A DNA stretch of 64,000 nt from Amulumruptor sp947039275 (GCA_947039275.1 CAMQYL010000015.1:1-64000), one strand, 5' to 3'. Shown: positions 25,101-34,344, numbered from the stretch's first letter. Made by a program: numbers and translations. Notes: a model not told the origin generated them from the letters alone.

Positions 25101-26678
25101 TTATTGCAGCATTTGCGCCACGGAGTCGGCGGCGCGGATGCCGTCGATGGCTGCGCTGACTATGCCACCGGCATAGCCGGCTCCTTCGCCGGCGGGGTAC
25201 AGACCTCGCACTGTGATGTGGCGGAGAGTTTCGGGGTCACGCGGGATGCGTACCGGGGATGATGTGCGCGTCTCGCAACCTATCACGGTGGCTGACGGGG
25301 TCAGGAAGCCGCGTTGCTTCTTGCCGAACTCCTCAAAGCCCTTGCGCAGACGGCTGCTGATTGATTCAGGCAGCAGACGATCCACACGCGCTGCATGTAT
25401 CCCCGGGGCATAGGATGTAGCTGGGAGCGATTTTGACGCGACACCCTTGACAAAATCTGTCATAAGCTGTGCCGGGGCATTTTGTGACGGAACTGCGCCA
25501 TCCTCTTTGCCGTCAAGATAGAACCGACGCTCTATATCCTCTTGGAAATCCATCATCCGCAGGGCGGCATCTCCACCCTCTTTGACTGTTACATCTTCGG
25601 GGAGCACTTCTACCACCATCCCTGAGTTTGCCCAACGACCTCCGCGAGTCGATGATGACATGCCGTTGACCACGAGCAAGCCGTCCTCATTGGTAGCCGG
25701 GACTATCACGCCACCCGGGCACATGCAGAATGAATACACACCTCGTCCGTCCACTCGCGTAAGCATCGTATATTCAGCCGGAGGCAGATACTTGCCGCGA
25801 CCGTTTGGATTATGATAGCGTATCCTGTCAATCAGTTCCTGAGGATGCTCCAGACGCACACCTATAGCCAGACCCTTAGCCTCAAGAGCCACGCCATCAG
25901 CGTGAAGGAAGCGGTAAACATCCCTTGCCGAATGTCCCGTAGCCAAGATTACAGGTCCGTGGTACTCCTTGCCTGATGCCGTCTTCACACCCTTTACCTC
26001 GTCACCGTCCATAAGCAGCCCGGTGACACGCTGCGAGAAATGAAATACCCCTCCAGCCTCAATAATCCGCTCGCGGATGGATTTGATTATCACAGGCAGG
26101 CGGTCTGTGCCGATATGCGGATGCGCATCGACCATCACCGACTCATCTGCTCCATGGTCATAGAGTATGCGGAGAATCTCGTCAACATTGCCACGCTTTT
26201 TGCTGCGCGTGAACAGTTTGCCGTCGGAAAACGCACCAGCGCCCCCCTCACCGAAGCAATAGTTGCTGTCAGCATCCACTGCTCCGCTGCGAGCGATGGC
26301 AGCAAGATCCTTGCGACGGCTGTCCACATCCTTGCCTCGCTCTATCACCACAGGGCGTATGCCTAGCTTTACAAGGCGAAGCGCAGCAAACAATCCCGCC
26401 GGACCTGCACCTACCACCACCACCTCCCTGGCATCATCCCCGAGCCGTGGCAGCGGAGCGTCATTGCGCACCAAGGCTTCAGGCATCTCATCAATGTAGG
26501 TATCCACAGTCACATTGACCATGACCATGCGCTGGCGCGCATCAATGCTGCGACGCACCACACGGGCTACCTTGATGCGGTTGGCATCTATGCCCATACG
26601 CGTACTGATGATAGAGACGAGAGTCAGCTCCGAAGCCGCTTCTACAGGCTTGAGCCGCAGCGATATCTGTTGTATCAT
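25101..26678 (-). CDS. FAD-dependent oxidoreductase of the COG2509 type
   Basis: The 525-residue flavoprotein has an N-terminal alpha/beta domain (about 1-80) preceding the FAD motif VVGAGPAGLFAALRL. NYCFGEGGAGAFSDGKL, ATGHSARDVYRFL and the C-terminal GEGAGYAGGIVSAAIDGIRAA are typical of this uncharacterised dehydrogenase family found in many gut anaerobes. Its substrate is unknown. Its ATG overlaps the stop of the MATE gene by 4 bp, so the two are translationally coupled. Confidence 0.9.
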   Translation of the reverse strand: MIQQISLRLKPVEAASELTLVSIISTRMGIDANRIKVARVVRRSIDARQRMVMVNVTVDTYIDEMPEALVRNDAPLPRLGDDAREVVVVGAGPAGLFAALRLVKLGIRPVVIERGKDVDSRRKDLAAIARSGAVDADSNYCFGEGGAGAFSDGKLFTRSKKRGNVDEILRILYDHGADESVMVDAHPHIGTDRLPVIIKSIRERIIEAGGVFHFSQRVTGLLMDGDEVKGVKTASGKEYHGPVILATGHSARDVYRFLHADGVALEAKGLAIGVRLEHPQELIDRIRYHNPNGRGKYLPPAEYTMLTRVDGRGVYSFCMCPGGVIVPATNEDGLLVVNGMSSSTRGGRWANSGMVVEVLPEDVTVKEGGDAALRMMDFQEDIERRFYLDGKEDGAVPSQNAPAQLMTDFVKGVASKSLPATSYAPGIHAARVDRLLPESISSRLRKGFEEFGKKQRGFLTPSATVIGCETRTSSPVRIPRDPETLRHITVRGLYPAGEGAGYAGGIVSAAIDGIRAADSVAQMLQ

Positions 26679-28063
26679 TGCAAAGAGTTATTGTGGTGTT
26701 GAAACCGTTTCCTTTCATGCCGCGTGGCTATGACTACGGTTATTATGGTCAATATAAATGCCAGAAAGTCGCTGGTCGCCATCGCCCCCCACACACCGTC
26801 AAGGCGGAATATAGGCGACAATATCCACAGCGACGGCAACAGGAATATCAGCTGACGGGTAAGCGAGAGGAATATTGAAAGCTTCGGCTTGCCGATGCTC
26901 TGAAAAAAGTTCTGAATGACAATCTGCACACCTACGAGAGGGAAAAACACAAAGTAGATTCTGAAAGCATTACGCGCCATAGCCACCATCTGCTTGTCAG
27001 AGGTGAACATCGCACTGATAGTGTCAGGAAACAGTTCGGTGGCAGCAAAACCCACAGTGGTTATAATAGCTCCGATCCATATGCCGAGCTTGAGGGTCTT
27101 CATCACTCGCTGCCAGTTGGCAGCTCCGTAGTTGTAGCCGAGAATAGGCTGCATGCCCTGTGTCACGCCGAATACGATCATGACGAAAAACATAGTCGTA
27201 CGGTTGATGATACCGTAAGCCCCGACGCCGATATTACCGTCAGCCCCGGCATATTCCAGGATAGCTTTGTTGATGAATATAACCACAATGCAGGCACACA
27301 TGTTCATCAGAAACGGCGACAGACCTATGGCATAAATCTTCTTGACTATCTCCAGGTCAAACCATCCTACCCCCTTGGTAAAATGGACGAAACTTTTCTT
27401 GGACAGGAAATGATAAAGCACCCACACCAAGCCAGCCGACTGCCCCACAAGGGTAGCTATAGCCGCACCGTGCATGCCCCAATGCAGAGCGAAAATCATG
27501 ATTGGAGCCACGGCAGCATTGACCACCACCGATATCAGTGCCGACATCATAGCCTTTGACGGATACCCGGTAGCCCTCATCACGAAGTTGAGACCGATAA
27601 ACACAAACGACAGCGGCGACCCGAGCAATATCACAAACATAAAGTCGTAGGCATCAGGCAATATCTGTTCCGTAGCCCCGAACAGCCTCAGTATATCATC
27701 AAGCCATATCAATGACAGACCTCCGACGACCAGACTGTGAACCACACAGCAAAGCGTGACGTTATTAAGTACTTTGGTAGCATTCACGTAGTTTTTCTGC
27801 CCGAGGAATATCGAACTGATAGCCGCGCCGCCAGCTGCGACAAGCATACAGAAGCCGATGATGAGATTCATCAACGGAAATGCAATTGCAAGAGCGGATA
27901 TGGCAAGGGCTCCCACTCCGTGACCGATGAATATGCTGTCAACGATGTTATAGAGCGAGGTTGCCACACTTGCCACGATGGCAGGTATGGAATACTGCAC
28001 CAAGAGGCGTCCGATGCTTCTTGTACCAAGTTCGGTAGGTGATGTATTAGCGGTGTCAATCAT
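26675..28063 (-). CDS. MATE-family multidrug/Na+ efflux transporter
   Basis: The 462-residue protein has about twelve membrane helices and the MATE pattern (IPAIVASVATSLYNIVDSIFIGHGVG, LGSPLSFVFIGLNFVMRATGYP, GVTQGMQPILGYNYGA). The family exports cationic drugs or metabolites using Na+ or H+ gradients. The minus-strand -7 box TAACTTTG (28074-28081) lies so near the ATG that the transcript would have almost no leader. It is followed by the flavoprotein gene in one operon. Confidence 0.94.
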   Translation of the reverse strand: MIDTANTSPTELGTRSIGRLLVQYSIPAIVASVATSLYNIVDSIFIGHGVGALAISALAIAFPLMNLIIGFCMLVAAGGAAISSIFLGQKNYVNATKVLNNVTLCCVVHSLVVGGLSLIWLDDILRLFGATEQILPDAYDFMFVILLGSPLSFVFIGLNFVMRATGYPSKAMMSALISVVVNAAVAPIMIFALHWGMHGAAIATLVGQSAGLVWVLYHFLSKKSFVHFTKGVGWFDLEIVKKIYAIGLSPFLMNMCACIVVIFINKAILEYAGADGNIGVGAYGIINRTTMFFVMIVFGVTQGMQPILGYNYGAANWQRVMKTLKLGIWIGAIITTVGFAATELFPDTISAMFTSDKQMVAMARNAFRIYFVFFPLVGVQIVIQNFFQSIGKPKLSIFLSLTRQLIFLLPSLWILSPIFRLDGVWGAMATSDFLAFILTIITVVIATRHERKRFQHHNNSLQ

Positions 28064-28073
28064 AATTCCATTG

Positions 28074-28120
28074 CAAAGTTACCAAGAATTTCGTTAACTG
28101 CTGTTTTGATTGTAACTTTG
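28074..28120. promoter_or_regulatory. Divergent promoters for MATE and HAD genes
   Basis: A minus-strand TAACTTTG at 28074-28081 serves the MATE operon and a plus-strand TAACTTTG at 28113-28120 serves the HAD gene, with TTTCG 19 nt upstream of the latter. The two -7 boxes are 31 bp apart. Confidence 0.65.
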
Positions 28121-28139
28121 CACCTCTAATTTATACCCT

Positions 28140-28778
28140 ATGACCAATATTAAAGGCATACTATTCGACCTTGACGGCGTACTGATTGACAGCGAGACTC
28201 AGTACACACAATTCTGGAGCGAAATCGAGAAAATCTATCCGACAGGCATCCCCGATTACCCCATGGCAATCAAAGGCACTACCCTCTCCAAGATACTGGA
28301 GAACTACCCCGATGACGGCACGCGCCAGGACATCATAGACCGTATACATCAGTTTGAGGACATAATCCGCTACCACGAATATCCCGGCGTGACCTCATTT
28401 CTGCGCGACCTCAAGGACCACGGCATAGCCACCGCCATCGTCACCAGCAGTGACAGCGTCAAGATGGGCTATCTTTTCGAACAGCTCCCCGAGCTGCAAC
28501 AATGGTTTGACACCATAGTCGACGGCTCCATGGTCACTCATTCCAAGCCTGACCCCGAACCTTACGTTAGAGGAGCCGAGATGCTCGGACTCCGTCCCGA
28601 AGAGTGCGTGGTATTTGAGGATTCCTTCCAGGGCATAGCCTCAGGACTCGCCGCGGGCTGCCACGTCATAGGCGTAACCACCACCTTCTCCCCCGAAAAA
28701 ATGAAAAGCCATGTCCCCGTCACCATCAGCGGCTTCGAGAACATGACCTATGACAAGATGATTGATATGCTACGTTAG
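28140..28778 (+). CDS. HAD-family phosphatase, beta-phosphoglucomutase-like
   Basis: The 212-residue protein has the haloacid dehalogenase motifs FDLDGVLIDSE (nucleophile Asp), TSSD, SKPDPEPY and VFEDSFQGI, with a helical cap (about 20-90). It belongs to subfamily IA with beta-phosphoglucomutase and sugar-phosphate phosphatases; the substrate cannot be told. Its stop overlaps the convergent nadC stop by 4 bp. Confidence 0.88.
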   Translation: MTNIKGILFDLDGVLIDSETQYTQFWSEIEKIYPTGIPDYPMAIKGTTLSKILENYPDDGTRQDIIDRIHQFEDIIRYHEYPGVTSFLRDLKDHGIATAIVTSSDSVKMGYLFEQLPELQQWFDTIVDGSMVTHSKPDPEPYVRGAEMLGLRPEECVVFEDSFQGIASGLAAGCHVIGVTTTFSPEKMKSHVPVTISGFENMTYDKMIDMLR

Positions 28779-29620
28779 CAGGCTTTGAAGCTCATGTCAA
28801 GACCTTTGACAGAGTGGGTCAGCGCACCTACGGAGATGTAGTCCACGCCACACTCGCCATACTCACGCAGAGTGTCAAGGGTGATGCCTCCGGATGATTC
28901 TATTTCACAGCGTCCGTTGATGAACTTCACAGCTTCGCGGGTGCGTTCGGGCGTGAAATTGTCAAGCATGATGCGGTCCACATTCAGGCTCAGAGCCTCT
29001 TCTATTTCAGAAGTGTTGCGGACTTCCACCTCTATCTTGAGGTCTTTGCCCTTCTCTTTGAGATAAGCGCGAGCGCGGTTGACTGCATTGGTGATGCTTC
29101 CGGCAAAGTCGACATGATTGTCTTTGATGAGTATCATGTCAAACAGACCTATGCGGTGGTTCATGCCTCCACCGATCTTGACAGCCTCCTTTTCGAGCAT
29201 GCGCATGCCAGGGGTGGTCTTGCGGGTGTCAAGCACCTTGGTTTTCAATCCTGAAAGTTTTTCCTGATACTTTGCCGTCATTGTGGCTATGCCGCTCATA
29301 CGCTGCATGATGTTGAGCATAGTGCGCTCTGTCTGGAGCAGGCTGCGCACTGGACCCTCCACAACAAACGCCACATCGCCGGGCTTGACATGCGCCCCGT
29401 CATTGATAAACACGGTCATCTTGAGCGAGGGGTCGAACTTGTCAAATACCATGCGGGCGACATCTACGCCTGCCAATATGCCCTCCTCCTTGACTATAAG
29501 CTGCTGCTTGCCCATGGCATCGGCAGGGATGGTGGAGAGGGTGGTGTGGTCGCCGTCGCCCACATCCTCGGCAAACGCCAGTGTGAGCAGGTCATCAATC
29601 AGTTGGTCTCGTGTTTCCAT
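28775..29620 (-). CDS. nadC: Nicotinate-nucleotide pyrophosphorylase (quinolinate phosphoribosyltransferase)
   Basis: The protein of 281 residues converts quinolinate and PRPP to nicotinate mononucleotide in NAD synthesis. Family motifs are EDVGDGDHTT, ERTMLNIMQRMSGIAT, LDTRKTTPGMR, GGGMNHRIGLFDMILIKDNH and ESSGGI near the phosphate site. I place the start at METRDQ (29620): a longer frame extends upstream to 29698, but the minus-strand -7 box TAAATTTG at 29639-29646 puts transcription start downstream of that. No other NAD genes are adjacent. Confidence 0.94.
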   Translation of the reverse strand: METRDQLIDDLLTLAFAEDVGDGDHTTLSTIPADAMGKQQLIVKEEGILAGVDVARMVFDKFDPSLKMTVFINDGAHVKPGDVAFVVEGPVRSLLQTERTMLNIMQRMSGIATMTAKYQEKLSGLKTKVLDTRKTTPGMRMLEKEAVKIGGGMNHRIGLFDMILIKDNHVDFAGSITNAVNRARAYLKEKGKDLKIEVEVRNTSEIEEALSLNVDRIMLDNFTPERTREAVKFINGRCEIESSGGITLDTLREYGECGVDYISVGALTHSVKGLDMSFKAC

Positions 29621-29627
29621 AATTTTG

Positions 29628-29646
29628 TAATTTTGCTGCAAATTTA
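29628..29646. promoter_or_regulatory. Back-to-back -7 boxes of rlmH and nadC
   Basis: TAATTTTG at 29628-29635 faces rlmH and TAAATTTG on the minus strand at 29639-29646 faces nadC, only 3 bp apart. The two polymerases would compete for the same DNA (inference). Confidence 0.6.
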
Positions 29647-29663
29647 AGTATATCCCTCTAATT

Positions 29664-30137
29664 ATGAAAATCATACTTCTCGTCACAGGCGAAACCAAGA
29701 CAGCATACCTCCGTCAAGGCATCGACCAATATTTCTCCCGTCTGAAGCACTACATTCCCTCCGAGCTGCAAGTGCTTCCTGACATCAAGGCTTCAAAAGC
29801 CATGACCGAAGCGCGCCAGAAAGAGATGGAGGGCGCACAGATGCTCGCCGCGCTACAGCCTGGCGACTACGTTGCCCTCCTTGATGAGCGCGGCAAGGAG
29901 CTGACATCCCGGGAATTTGCATCATGGATCGACTCACGCATGGTCTCAGGGCTCAAACGCCTCATACTCATCATCGGAGGTCCCTACGGCTTCTCACCCG
30001 AAGTCTACGCCCGCGCCGACGCCAAACTGTCACTCTCGCGCATGACATTCAGCCACGAAATGGTACGCCTTTTCATCGCCGAACAGCTCTACCGCGCCAT
30101 GACCATCCTCCGCAACGAGCCCTACCACCACGACTGA
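29664..30137 (+). CDS. rlmH: 23S rRNA (pseudouridine1915-N3)-methyltransferase
   Basis: The 157-residue SPOUT enzyme has the expected length and motifs: LLDERGKELTSREFA, LIIGGPYGFSPEVYARAD, and the conserved tail SLSRMTFSHEMVRLFIAEQL ending NEPYHHD. It methylates pseudouridine 1915 in helix 69 of 23S rRNA on assembled 70S ribosomes, using S-adenosylmethionine bound in a trefoil knot. Confidence 0.96.
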   Translation: MKIILLVTGETKTAYLRQGIDQYFSRLKHYIPSELQVLPDIKASKAMTEARQKEMEGAQMLAALQPGDYVALLDERGKELTSREFASWIDSRMVSGLKRLILIIGGPYGFSPEVYARADAKLSLSRMTFSHEMVRLFIAEQLYRAMTILRNEPYHHD

Positions 30138-30218
30138 AAGGTAAGGTAAATCTATGGATAATTTTGCCTATATTTGTGATATATTCCAACAAATCCACTT
30201 ATATCATCTTTAATCTCT

Positions 30219-30698
30219 ATGACCGACATTACCAGCATTCGTGATTATGACACTTTGCTCAATAGCATAGATTCTTTATGGACCATAGCCAGAGAAAAAG
30301 CTATTACAGCTGTCAATGCTGAGCTGTTGGATGCTAATTGGTATACTGGTCGTTATATAGTTGAATTTGAACAGGATGGTCACGCACGGGCTGAATACGG
30401 CAAAAGACTCCTTATAACCCTATCCCGTGATCTTACATCTCGTCAAGGCAAAGGTTTCAGCCGGTCTAACCTGACCTATATGCGTAAACTTTACATCGCA
30501 TTTCCAAAACGTGAGACACTGTCTCACAAATTGACATGGAGTCATTACTTTGAATTATTGAAATGTGAGGATATGATGGAAATGCAATTCTATTATAATG
30601 AAGCCATTAATCAGCGATGGAAGGTACGCGAGGAATTACAAGCTCGTCTTGACAGTCTGCTCTGCGAGGAATGCCAGAAGGAGCGTGATTCGGAGTAA
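30219..30698 (+). CDS. DUF1016 N-terminal-domain protein, truncated (YhcG-like)
   Basis: The 159-residue protein matches the N-terminal half of DUF1016/YhcG proteins (WYTGRYIVEFEQDGHARAEYGKRLLITLSRDLTSRQGKGFSRSNLTYMRKLY gives the pattern, read in parts). The full family is about 350 residues with a C-terminal PDDEXK nuclease-like domain, which is absent here; the last 30 residues (KVREELQARLDSLLCEEC) are unrelated or degraded. TATATTTG at 30170-30177 gives a promoter. Such proteins often neighbour restriction systems, but none is here. Likely a domain-only relic or adaptor. Confidence 0.75.
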   Translation: MTDITSIRDYDTLLNSIDSLWTIAREKAITAVNAELLDANWYTGRYIVEFEQDGHARAEYGKRLLITLSRDLTSRQGKGFSRSNLTYMRKLYIAFPKRETLSHKLTWSHYFELLKCEDMMEMQFYYNEAINQRWKVREELQARLDSLLCEECQKERDSE

Positions 30699-30730
30699 TT
30701 GGTATATGAGGGTAAAACGGAGTAGGTTGT

Positions 30731-30755
30731 AGGCAAAATGGCATACATTTTGCCT
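30731..30755 (+). terminator. Hairpin after the DUF1016 gene
   Basis: AGGCAAAATG (30731-30740) and CATTTTGCCT (30746-30755) form a perfect 10-bp stem with loop GCATA, 33 bp after the stop codon. There is no T-run, so termination strength is uncertain. Confidence 0.55.
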
Positions 30756-30828
30756 GCTTGGCGTGGGATGTTATGTGGGAAGTTTTTCGTAAATTTGCGC
30801 CATGTTTGACCTGAAGGGCTTTATCCGC

Positions 30829-31644
30829 ATGAAAGTGATGGTTGCCATGGCTGCCGTCATGTTATGTCTCGCCCCTGTCTGTCTAGCGAAAACCGCTGCT
30901 AAAGACGCTCCATTCACGGTGGTGATCGATGCCGGTCACGGAGGCAAGGATGTAGGAGCCAAAGGCAAGAAGACCAACGAGAAATCGGTAAACCTTGATG
31001 TCGCCCTCGCTCTCGGCAGACTGATCGAAAAAGAATACGGCAAAAAAGAAGTCAAGGTGGTCTATACGCGTGACGGAGACTATTTCGTCACCCTACAAGG
31101 CAGATGCGACAAGGCTAACAAAGCCAATGGCAATCTCTTCATCTCCATACACTGCAACAGCGTCGATGAGAAGTCGCCACGGCGCAATACGGTCAACGGA
31201 GCATCGGTTTACACTCTCGGCCTCGGACGCAGCAAAGAGAACCTTGAAGTGGCAAAGCGCGAAAACTCCGTCATGATGCTCGAGCCCGATTATACCACCA
31301 CTTACAGCGGTTTTGACCCAAACTCAGCCGAAAGCTACATCGTGTTTGAGATGACCCAGAACCGTCATCTCAACCAGAGCATCAAATTCGCCGCTTTGAC
31401 CCAGAAACAGCTTGTCTCTAATGCCGGACGCGCCGACAAGGGCATCCGCCAGGACATATTCTGGGTACTCGTCCATACCGGTATGCCCGCTGTGCTTATC
31501 GAACTCGACTTCATATGCAACCCCACCGTCGAGAAATTCATGATGTCTGACAAGGGTGTTGACAAGATGGCGACATCCATCTTCAACGCATTTTGCGACT
31601 ATTACAAATCCAGCAAGAAAGCCGCAAAAGCGGCATCCAAATAA
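30829..31644 (+). CDS. N-acetylmuramoyl-L-alanine amidase (Amidase_3)
   Basis: The 271-residue exported protein has a signal peptide (MKVMVAMAAVMLCLAPVCLA) and a zinc amidase domain with VVIDAGHGGKDVGA, the zinc glutamate region NEKSVNLDVAL, SIHCNSVD and the C-terminal IELDFICNP (catalytic Glu). It cleaves the bond between MurNAc and the stem peptide in peptidoglycan. The start is set at 30829 because a -7 box TAAATTTG at 30790-30797 would leave the upstream ATG (30802) without a leader and that ATG would bury the signal peptide. Confidence 0.92.
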   Translation: MKVMVAMAAVMLCLAPVCLAKTAAKDAPFTVVIDAGHGGKDVGAKGKKTNEKSVNLDVALALGRLIEKEYGKKEVKVVYTRDGDYFVTLQGRCDKANKANGNLFISIHCNSVDEKSPRRNTVNGASVYTLGLGRSKENLEVAKRENSVMMLEPDYTTTYSGFDPNSAESYIVFEMTQNRHLNQSIKFAALTQKQLVSNAGRADKGIRQDIFWVLVHTGMPAVLIELDFICNPTVEKFMMSDKGVDKMATSIFNAFCDYYKSSKKAAKAASK

Positions 31645-31705
31645 CCAATCCGTCCAATAGACTGTTTATAATCCAAACGACCATATCCGTCATAATCATA
31701 GATTT

Positions 31706-32605
31706 ATGAAAAAACTGTTTTCAAAAGAATTTATCATAGGTTTCTGCGTCATCCTGACCGCAGTGATTCTCTACGTCGGCATCGAATACCTCAAAGGTGT
31801 CAATCTGTTCAAATCCACCAATTACTACTACGCGACATTTACCAACGTCGAAGGTCTCGCCGAGTCTGCTCCCGTGCATCTCAACGGCTTCAAGGTGGGT
31901 CTGGTACGCGAAATCAGCTACGAATATGACAACCCCGGACATGTCAAGGTAGAAATAGACCTTGACAAAAACCTGCGTCTCCCTGTCGGCTCCAAGGCGG
32001 TCATGGCTTCTGACCTCCTCGGCACAGGCTCTATCTCCCTCCAGCTTGCCGACTCCAAGGAGTTTTACCCCAAAGGACATACCATCGACGGTGTCAACCC
32101 CAAAGGCATGATGGAAAGCATCTCCAAGGAAGTGCTCCCCACCATCACAGAAATGATGCCTAAAATCGACTCTCTGCTCGTAGCCGTTACAGAAATCGTG
32201 ACCAATCCGGCACTTACTTCCTCCATCAATCGTCTTGACCACGTGATGGCGAATCTGGAGACATCCACTGCCAAGCTGTCATCGACCATGTCTTCGCTCA
32301 CCCCCGTAGTCGGCAACGTGAACACCATCACCAATAATCTCACTACCGTGTCGGGCGACCTTACCCAGATGACAGGCAAAATCAACGCGCTACCCATAGA
32401 CAGCACATTCAACAATATCCACGCCATTACTGGCGATGTAGCCCGCGCTACCGCACAGCTCAACAACCCCAACAGCTCCCTCGGTCAGCTGCTCTATTCG
32501 GATGGCTTGTATAACAACCTTAACCATTCAGTACAGTCACTCGACTCGCTCCTGATCGATGTGAAGAAGAACCCCAAACGCTACATCAGCATCAAACTCC
32601 TCTAA
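31706..32605 (+). CDS. MlaD/MCE-family lipid-transport protein
   Basis: The 299-residue protein has an N-terminal membrane anchor (FIIGFCVILTAVILYVGIEYL) and an MCE domain (about 38-115, NVEGLAESAPVHLNGFKVG and SDLLGTGSISLQL), followed by a long helical or coiled-coil tail. MCE proteins form hexameric rings that pass phospholipids across the periplasm. It lies 61 bp downstream of the amidase gene, a pairing common in Bacteroidota. The permease and ATPase partners are not in this window. Confidence 0.92.
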   Translation: MKKLFSKEFIIGFCVILTAVILYVGIEYLKGVNLFKSTNYYYATFTNVEGLAESAPVHLNGFKVGLVREISYEYDNPGHVKVEIDLDKNLRLPVGSKAVMASDLLGTGSISLQLADSKEFYPKGHTIDGVNPKGMMESISKEVLPTITEMMPKIDSLLVAVTEIVTNPALTSSINRLDHVMANLETSTAKLSSTMSSLTPVVGNVNTITNNLTTVSGDLTQMTGKINALPIDSTFNNIHAITGDVARATAQLNNPNSSLGQLLYSDGLYNNLNHSVQSLDSLLIDVKKNPKRYISIKLL

Positions 32606-32630
32606 ACACTTTATCTGAACTTAATCCAAA

Positions 32631-32670
32631 CAAGCCGACTGATGTGCATTTAACATTTCGGCTTGTTTTT
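32631..32670 (+). terminator. Intrinsic terminator after the mlaD-like gene
   Basis: CAAGCCGA (32631-32638) pairs perfectly with TCGGCTTG (32658-32665), followed by TTTTT (32666-32670). It lies 25 bp after the stop codon. Confidence 0.85.
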
Positions 32671-32943
32671 GCTTTCTCTGAGGGCGATTTCTCTGATAAA
32701 GCGATAGGCTGATTATTTCAGATTATCCTATCCTTTAGCGTATCTCTCTGAAAACATGATAGTTACACATTTACCAAGCTATCATGTGCGTAACAAACTG
32801 TATTTCAGTATAGTTGCATCAGCTTTATAAAATCCAAAAAAAATGACGGTTTGTTATCATCATTTTTTTTGTGAATTTTGCATAAGTGATTCCCCCGCCC
32901 ATGTGCTGCGCCACGGCGAGTATCCATATCACACCCCCGACCA
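32671..32943. other. A+T-rich region upstream of dnaA with three dyads
   Basis: This stretch has no gene. It holds nested dyads: GATAGGCTGA with TCAG and CCTATC (32703-32732), a perfect 9-bp pair ACATGATAG (32754-32762) / CTATCATGT (32779-32787), and an 11-bp pair AAAAAAAATGA (32836-32846) / TCATTTTTTTT (32860-32870). A weak -7-like GAATTTTG follows at 32873-32880. I do not see a cluster of TTATCCACA-type DnaA boxes, so an origin is not supported. Autoregulatory or structural roles are possible. Confidence 0.45.
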
Positions 32944-34344
32944 ATGGAACCATCTAAACACACCGAACTCTGGGAAAGATGTCTCCAGATCCTGAAGGAC
33001 AATCTTCCCCCCGAGCAATTTGACACCTGGTTTAGCCCTGTGACATCGATGAGCTACGTTGACGACGCGCTCACCATTGATGTGCCCTCGCCGTTCTTTG
33101 TCGAGCAGATAGAGGAACGCTTCTTCCGCATCCTCAAGGCTACCCTCGTCAAGGTGTATGGTCCCAAGATAAAGCTGTTCTACCACTACGACCAGATCAG
33201 CCACCAGCCAGAGACCGGCGTTACCATGCGCAGCGAGAATCCCAATCCTGCCATAGGTCTCCGCAAGGCTCCCCCTGTCCCCGTAAGTCCCTTCCAGCAG
33301 CAACAGCTTCCCGACATCGACTCGCAACTCAATCCGCGCTACACATTTGAAAACTACTGCACAAGCGCGAGCAACCGTGTGGCATGCTCCATCGGTGAGG
33401 CGATAGCGATGAATCCCAAGCTCAAGACATTCAACCCTCTCTTCATATTCGGTCCCACCGGCGTGGGCAAAACCCACCTTATCCAGGCTATAGGTATCCG
33501 CATCAAGGAGCAGAATCCGCAGACACGTGTGCTCTATATCACATCACGTCTTTTCGAAAGCCAGTACACCACCGCGGTCAAGCGTGGCAAAATCAACGAT
33601 TTCATCAATTTCTACCAGAGCATCGATGTGCTTATCATCGATGATATACAGGACTTGATGGGCAAAAACGCCACGCAGAACACCTTCTTCCACATCTTCA
33701 ACCATCTCCACCAGAATCAGAAACAGCTCATCCTGTCGAGCGACTGCCGCCCATCGGAGATGGAAGGCATGGAAGCGCGTCTGCTCTCACGATTCAAGTG
33801 GGGCATGACCACAGAGCTTGAGAAGCCCGACTTGCAGCTGCGCCGCGATGTCCTCCTCAAGAAATCCGAGAACGATGGCCTCCAGATACCTGACGAAGTG
33901 CTTGACTTCATCGCCGGCAACGTGACCGAAAGCATCCGCGACCTTGACGGCATCATATCCTCGCTCATCGGACATGCTGCCATCCTCAACCGTCCCATCA
34001 CTATCGACCTCGCCCGTCGTGTAGTGGCAAATGCGGTCAAGATCCATCGTCGGCAGATCAACTTCGAGATGATTACCCAGCAGGTGAGCACATTCTTCAA
34101 CATCGATGTTGACAGCATATTCACCAAATCGCGCAAACGCGAAGTCAGCGACGCCCGCCAGATGATAATGTACCTTGCCAAGAAGCATGCCAACATGCCC
34201 CTCAAAGCCATCGGCACCCGTCTGTCACGCACCCATGCCACAGTGCTCTACGCCTGTCGCAACATAGAGGAGCGCCTCCCTCTCGAGAAATCCCTGCAAG
34301 AATCCGTCACATCCATCGAATCCCTGCTCCTCCAGCAGTCATAA
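32944..34344 (+). CDS. dnaA: Chromosomal replication initiator protein DnaA
   Basis: The 466-residue protein has all four DnaA domains: N-terminal DnaB-interacting domain (WERCLQILKDNLPPEQFDTWF), variable linker (about 90-120), AAA+ core with GPTGVGKTH, LIIDDIQ and arginine-finger region LLSRFKWG, and the C-terminal DNA-binding domain with the DnaA signature around LSRTHATVLYACRNI. It opens the replication origin and regulates transcription. It is monocistronic here, between a terminator and a convergent metY gene; dnaN is not adjacent, as is usual in Bacteroidota. Confidence 0.97.
   Translation: MEPSKHTELWERCLQILKDNLPPEQFDTWFSPVTSMSYVDDALTIDVPSPFFVEQIEERFFRILKATLVKVYGPKIKLFYHYDQISHQPETGVTMRSENPNPAIGLRKAPPVPVSPFQQQQLPDIDSQLNPRYTFENYCTSASNRVACSIGEAIAMNPKLKTFNPLFIFGPTGVGKTHLIQAIGIRIKEQNPQTRVLYITSRLFESQYTTAVKRGKINDFINFYQSIDVLIIDDIQDLMGKNATQNTFFHIFNHLHQNQKQLILSSDCRPSEMEGMEARLLSRFKWGMTTELEKPDLQLRRDVLLKKSENDGLQIPDEVLDFIAGNVTESIRDLDGIISSLIGHAAILNRPITIDLARRVVANAVKIHRRQINFEMITQQVSTFFNIDVDSIFTKSRKREVSDARQMIMYLAKKHANMPLKAIGTRLSRTHATVLYACRNIEERLPLEKSLQESVTSIESLLLQQS

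Noticed and set aside
32605..32944. Replication origin upstream of dnaA
   Set aside because: No cluster of TTATCCACA-like boxes could be found by eye; kept only as a structured region.
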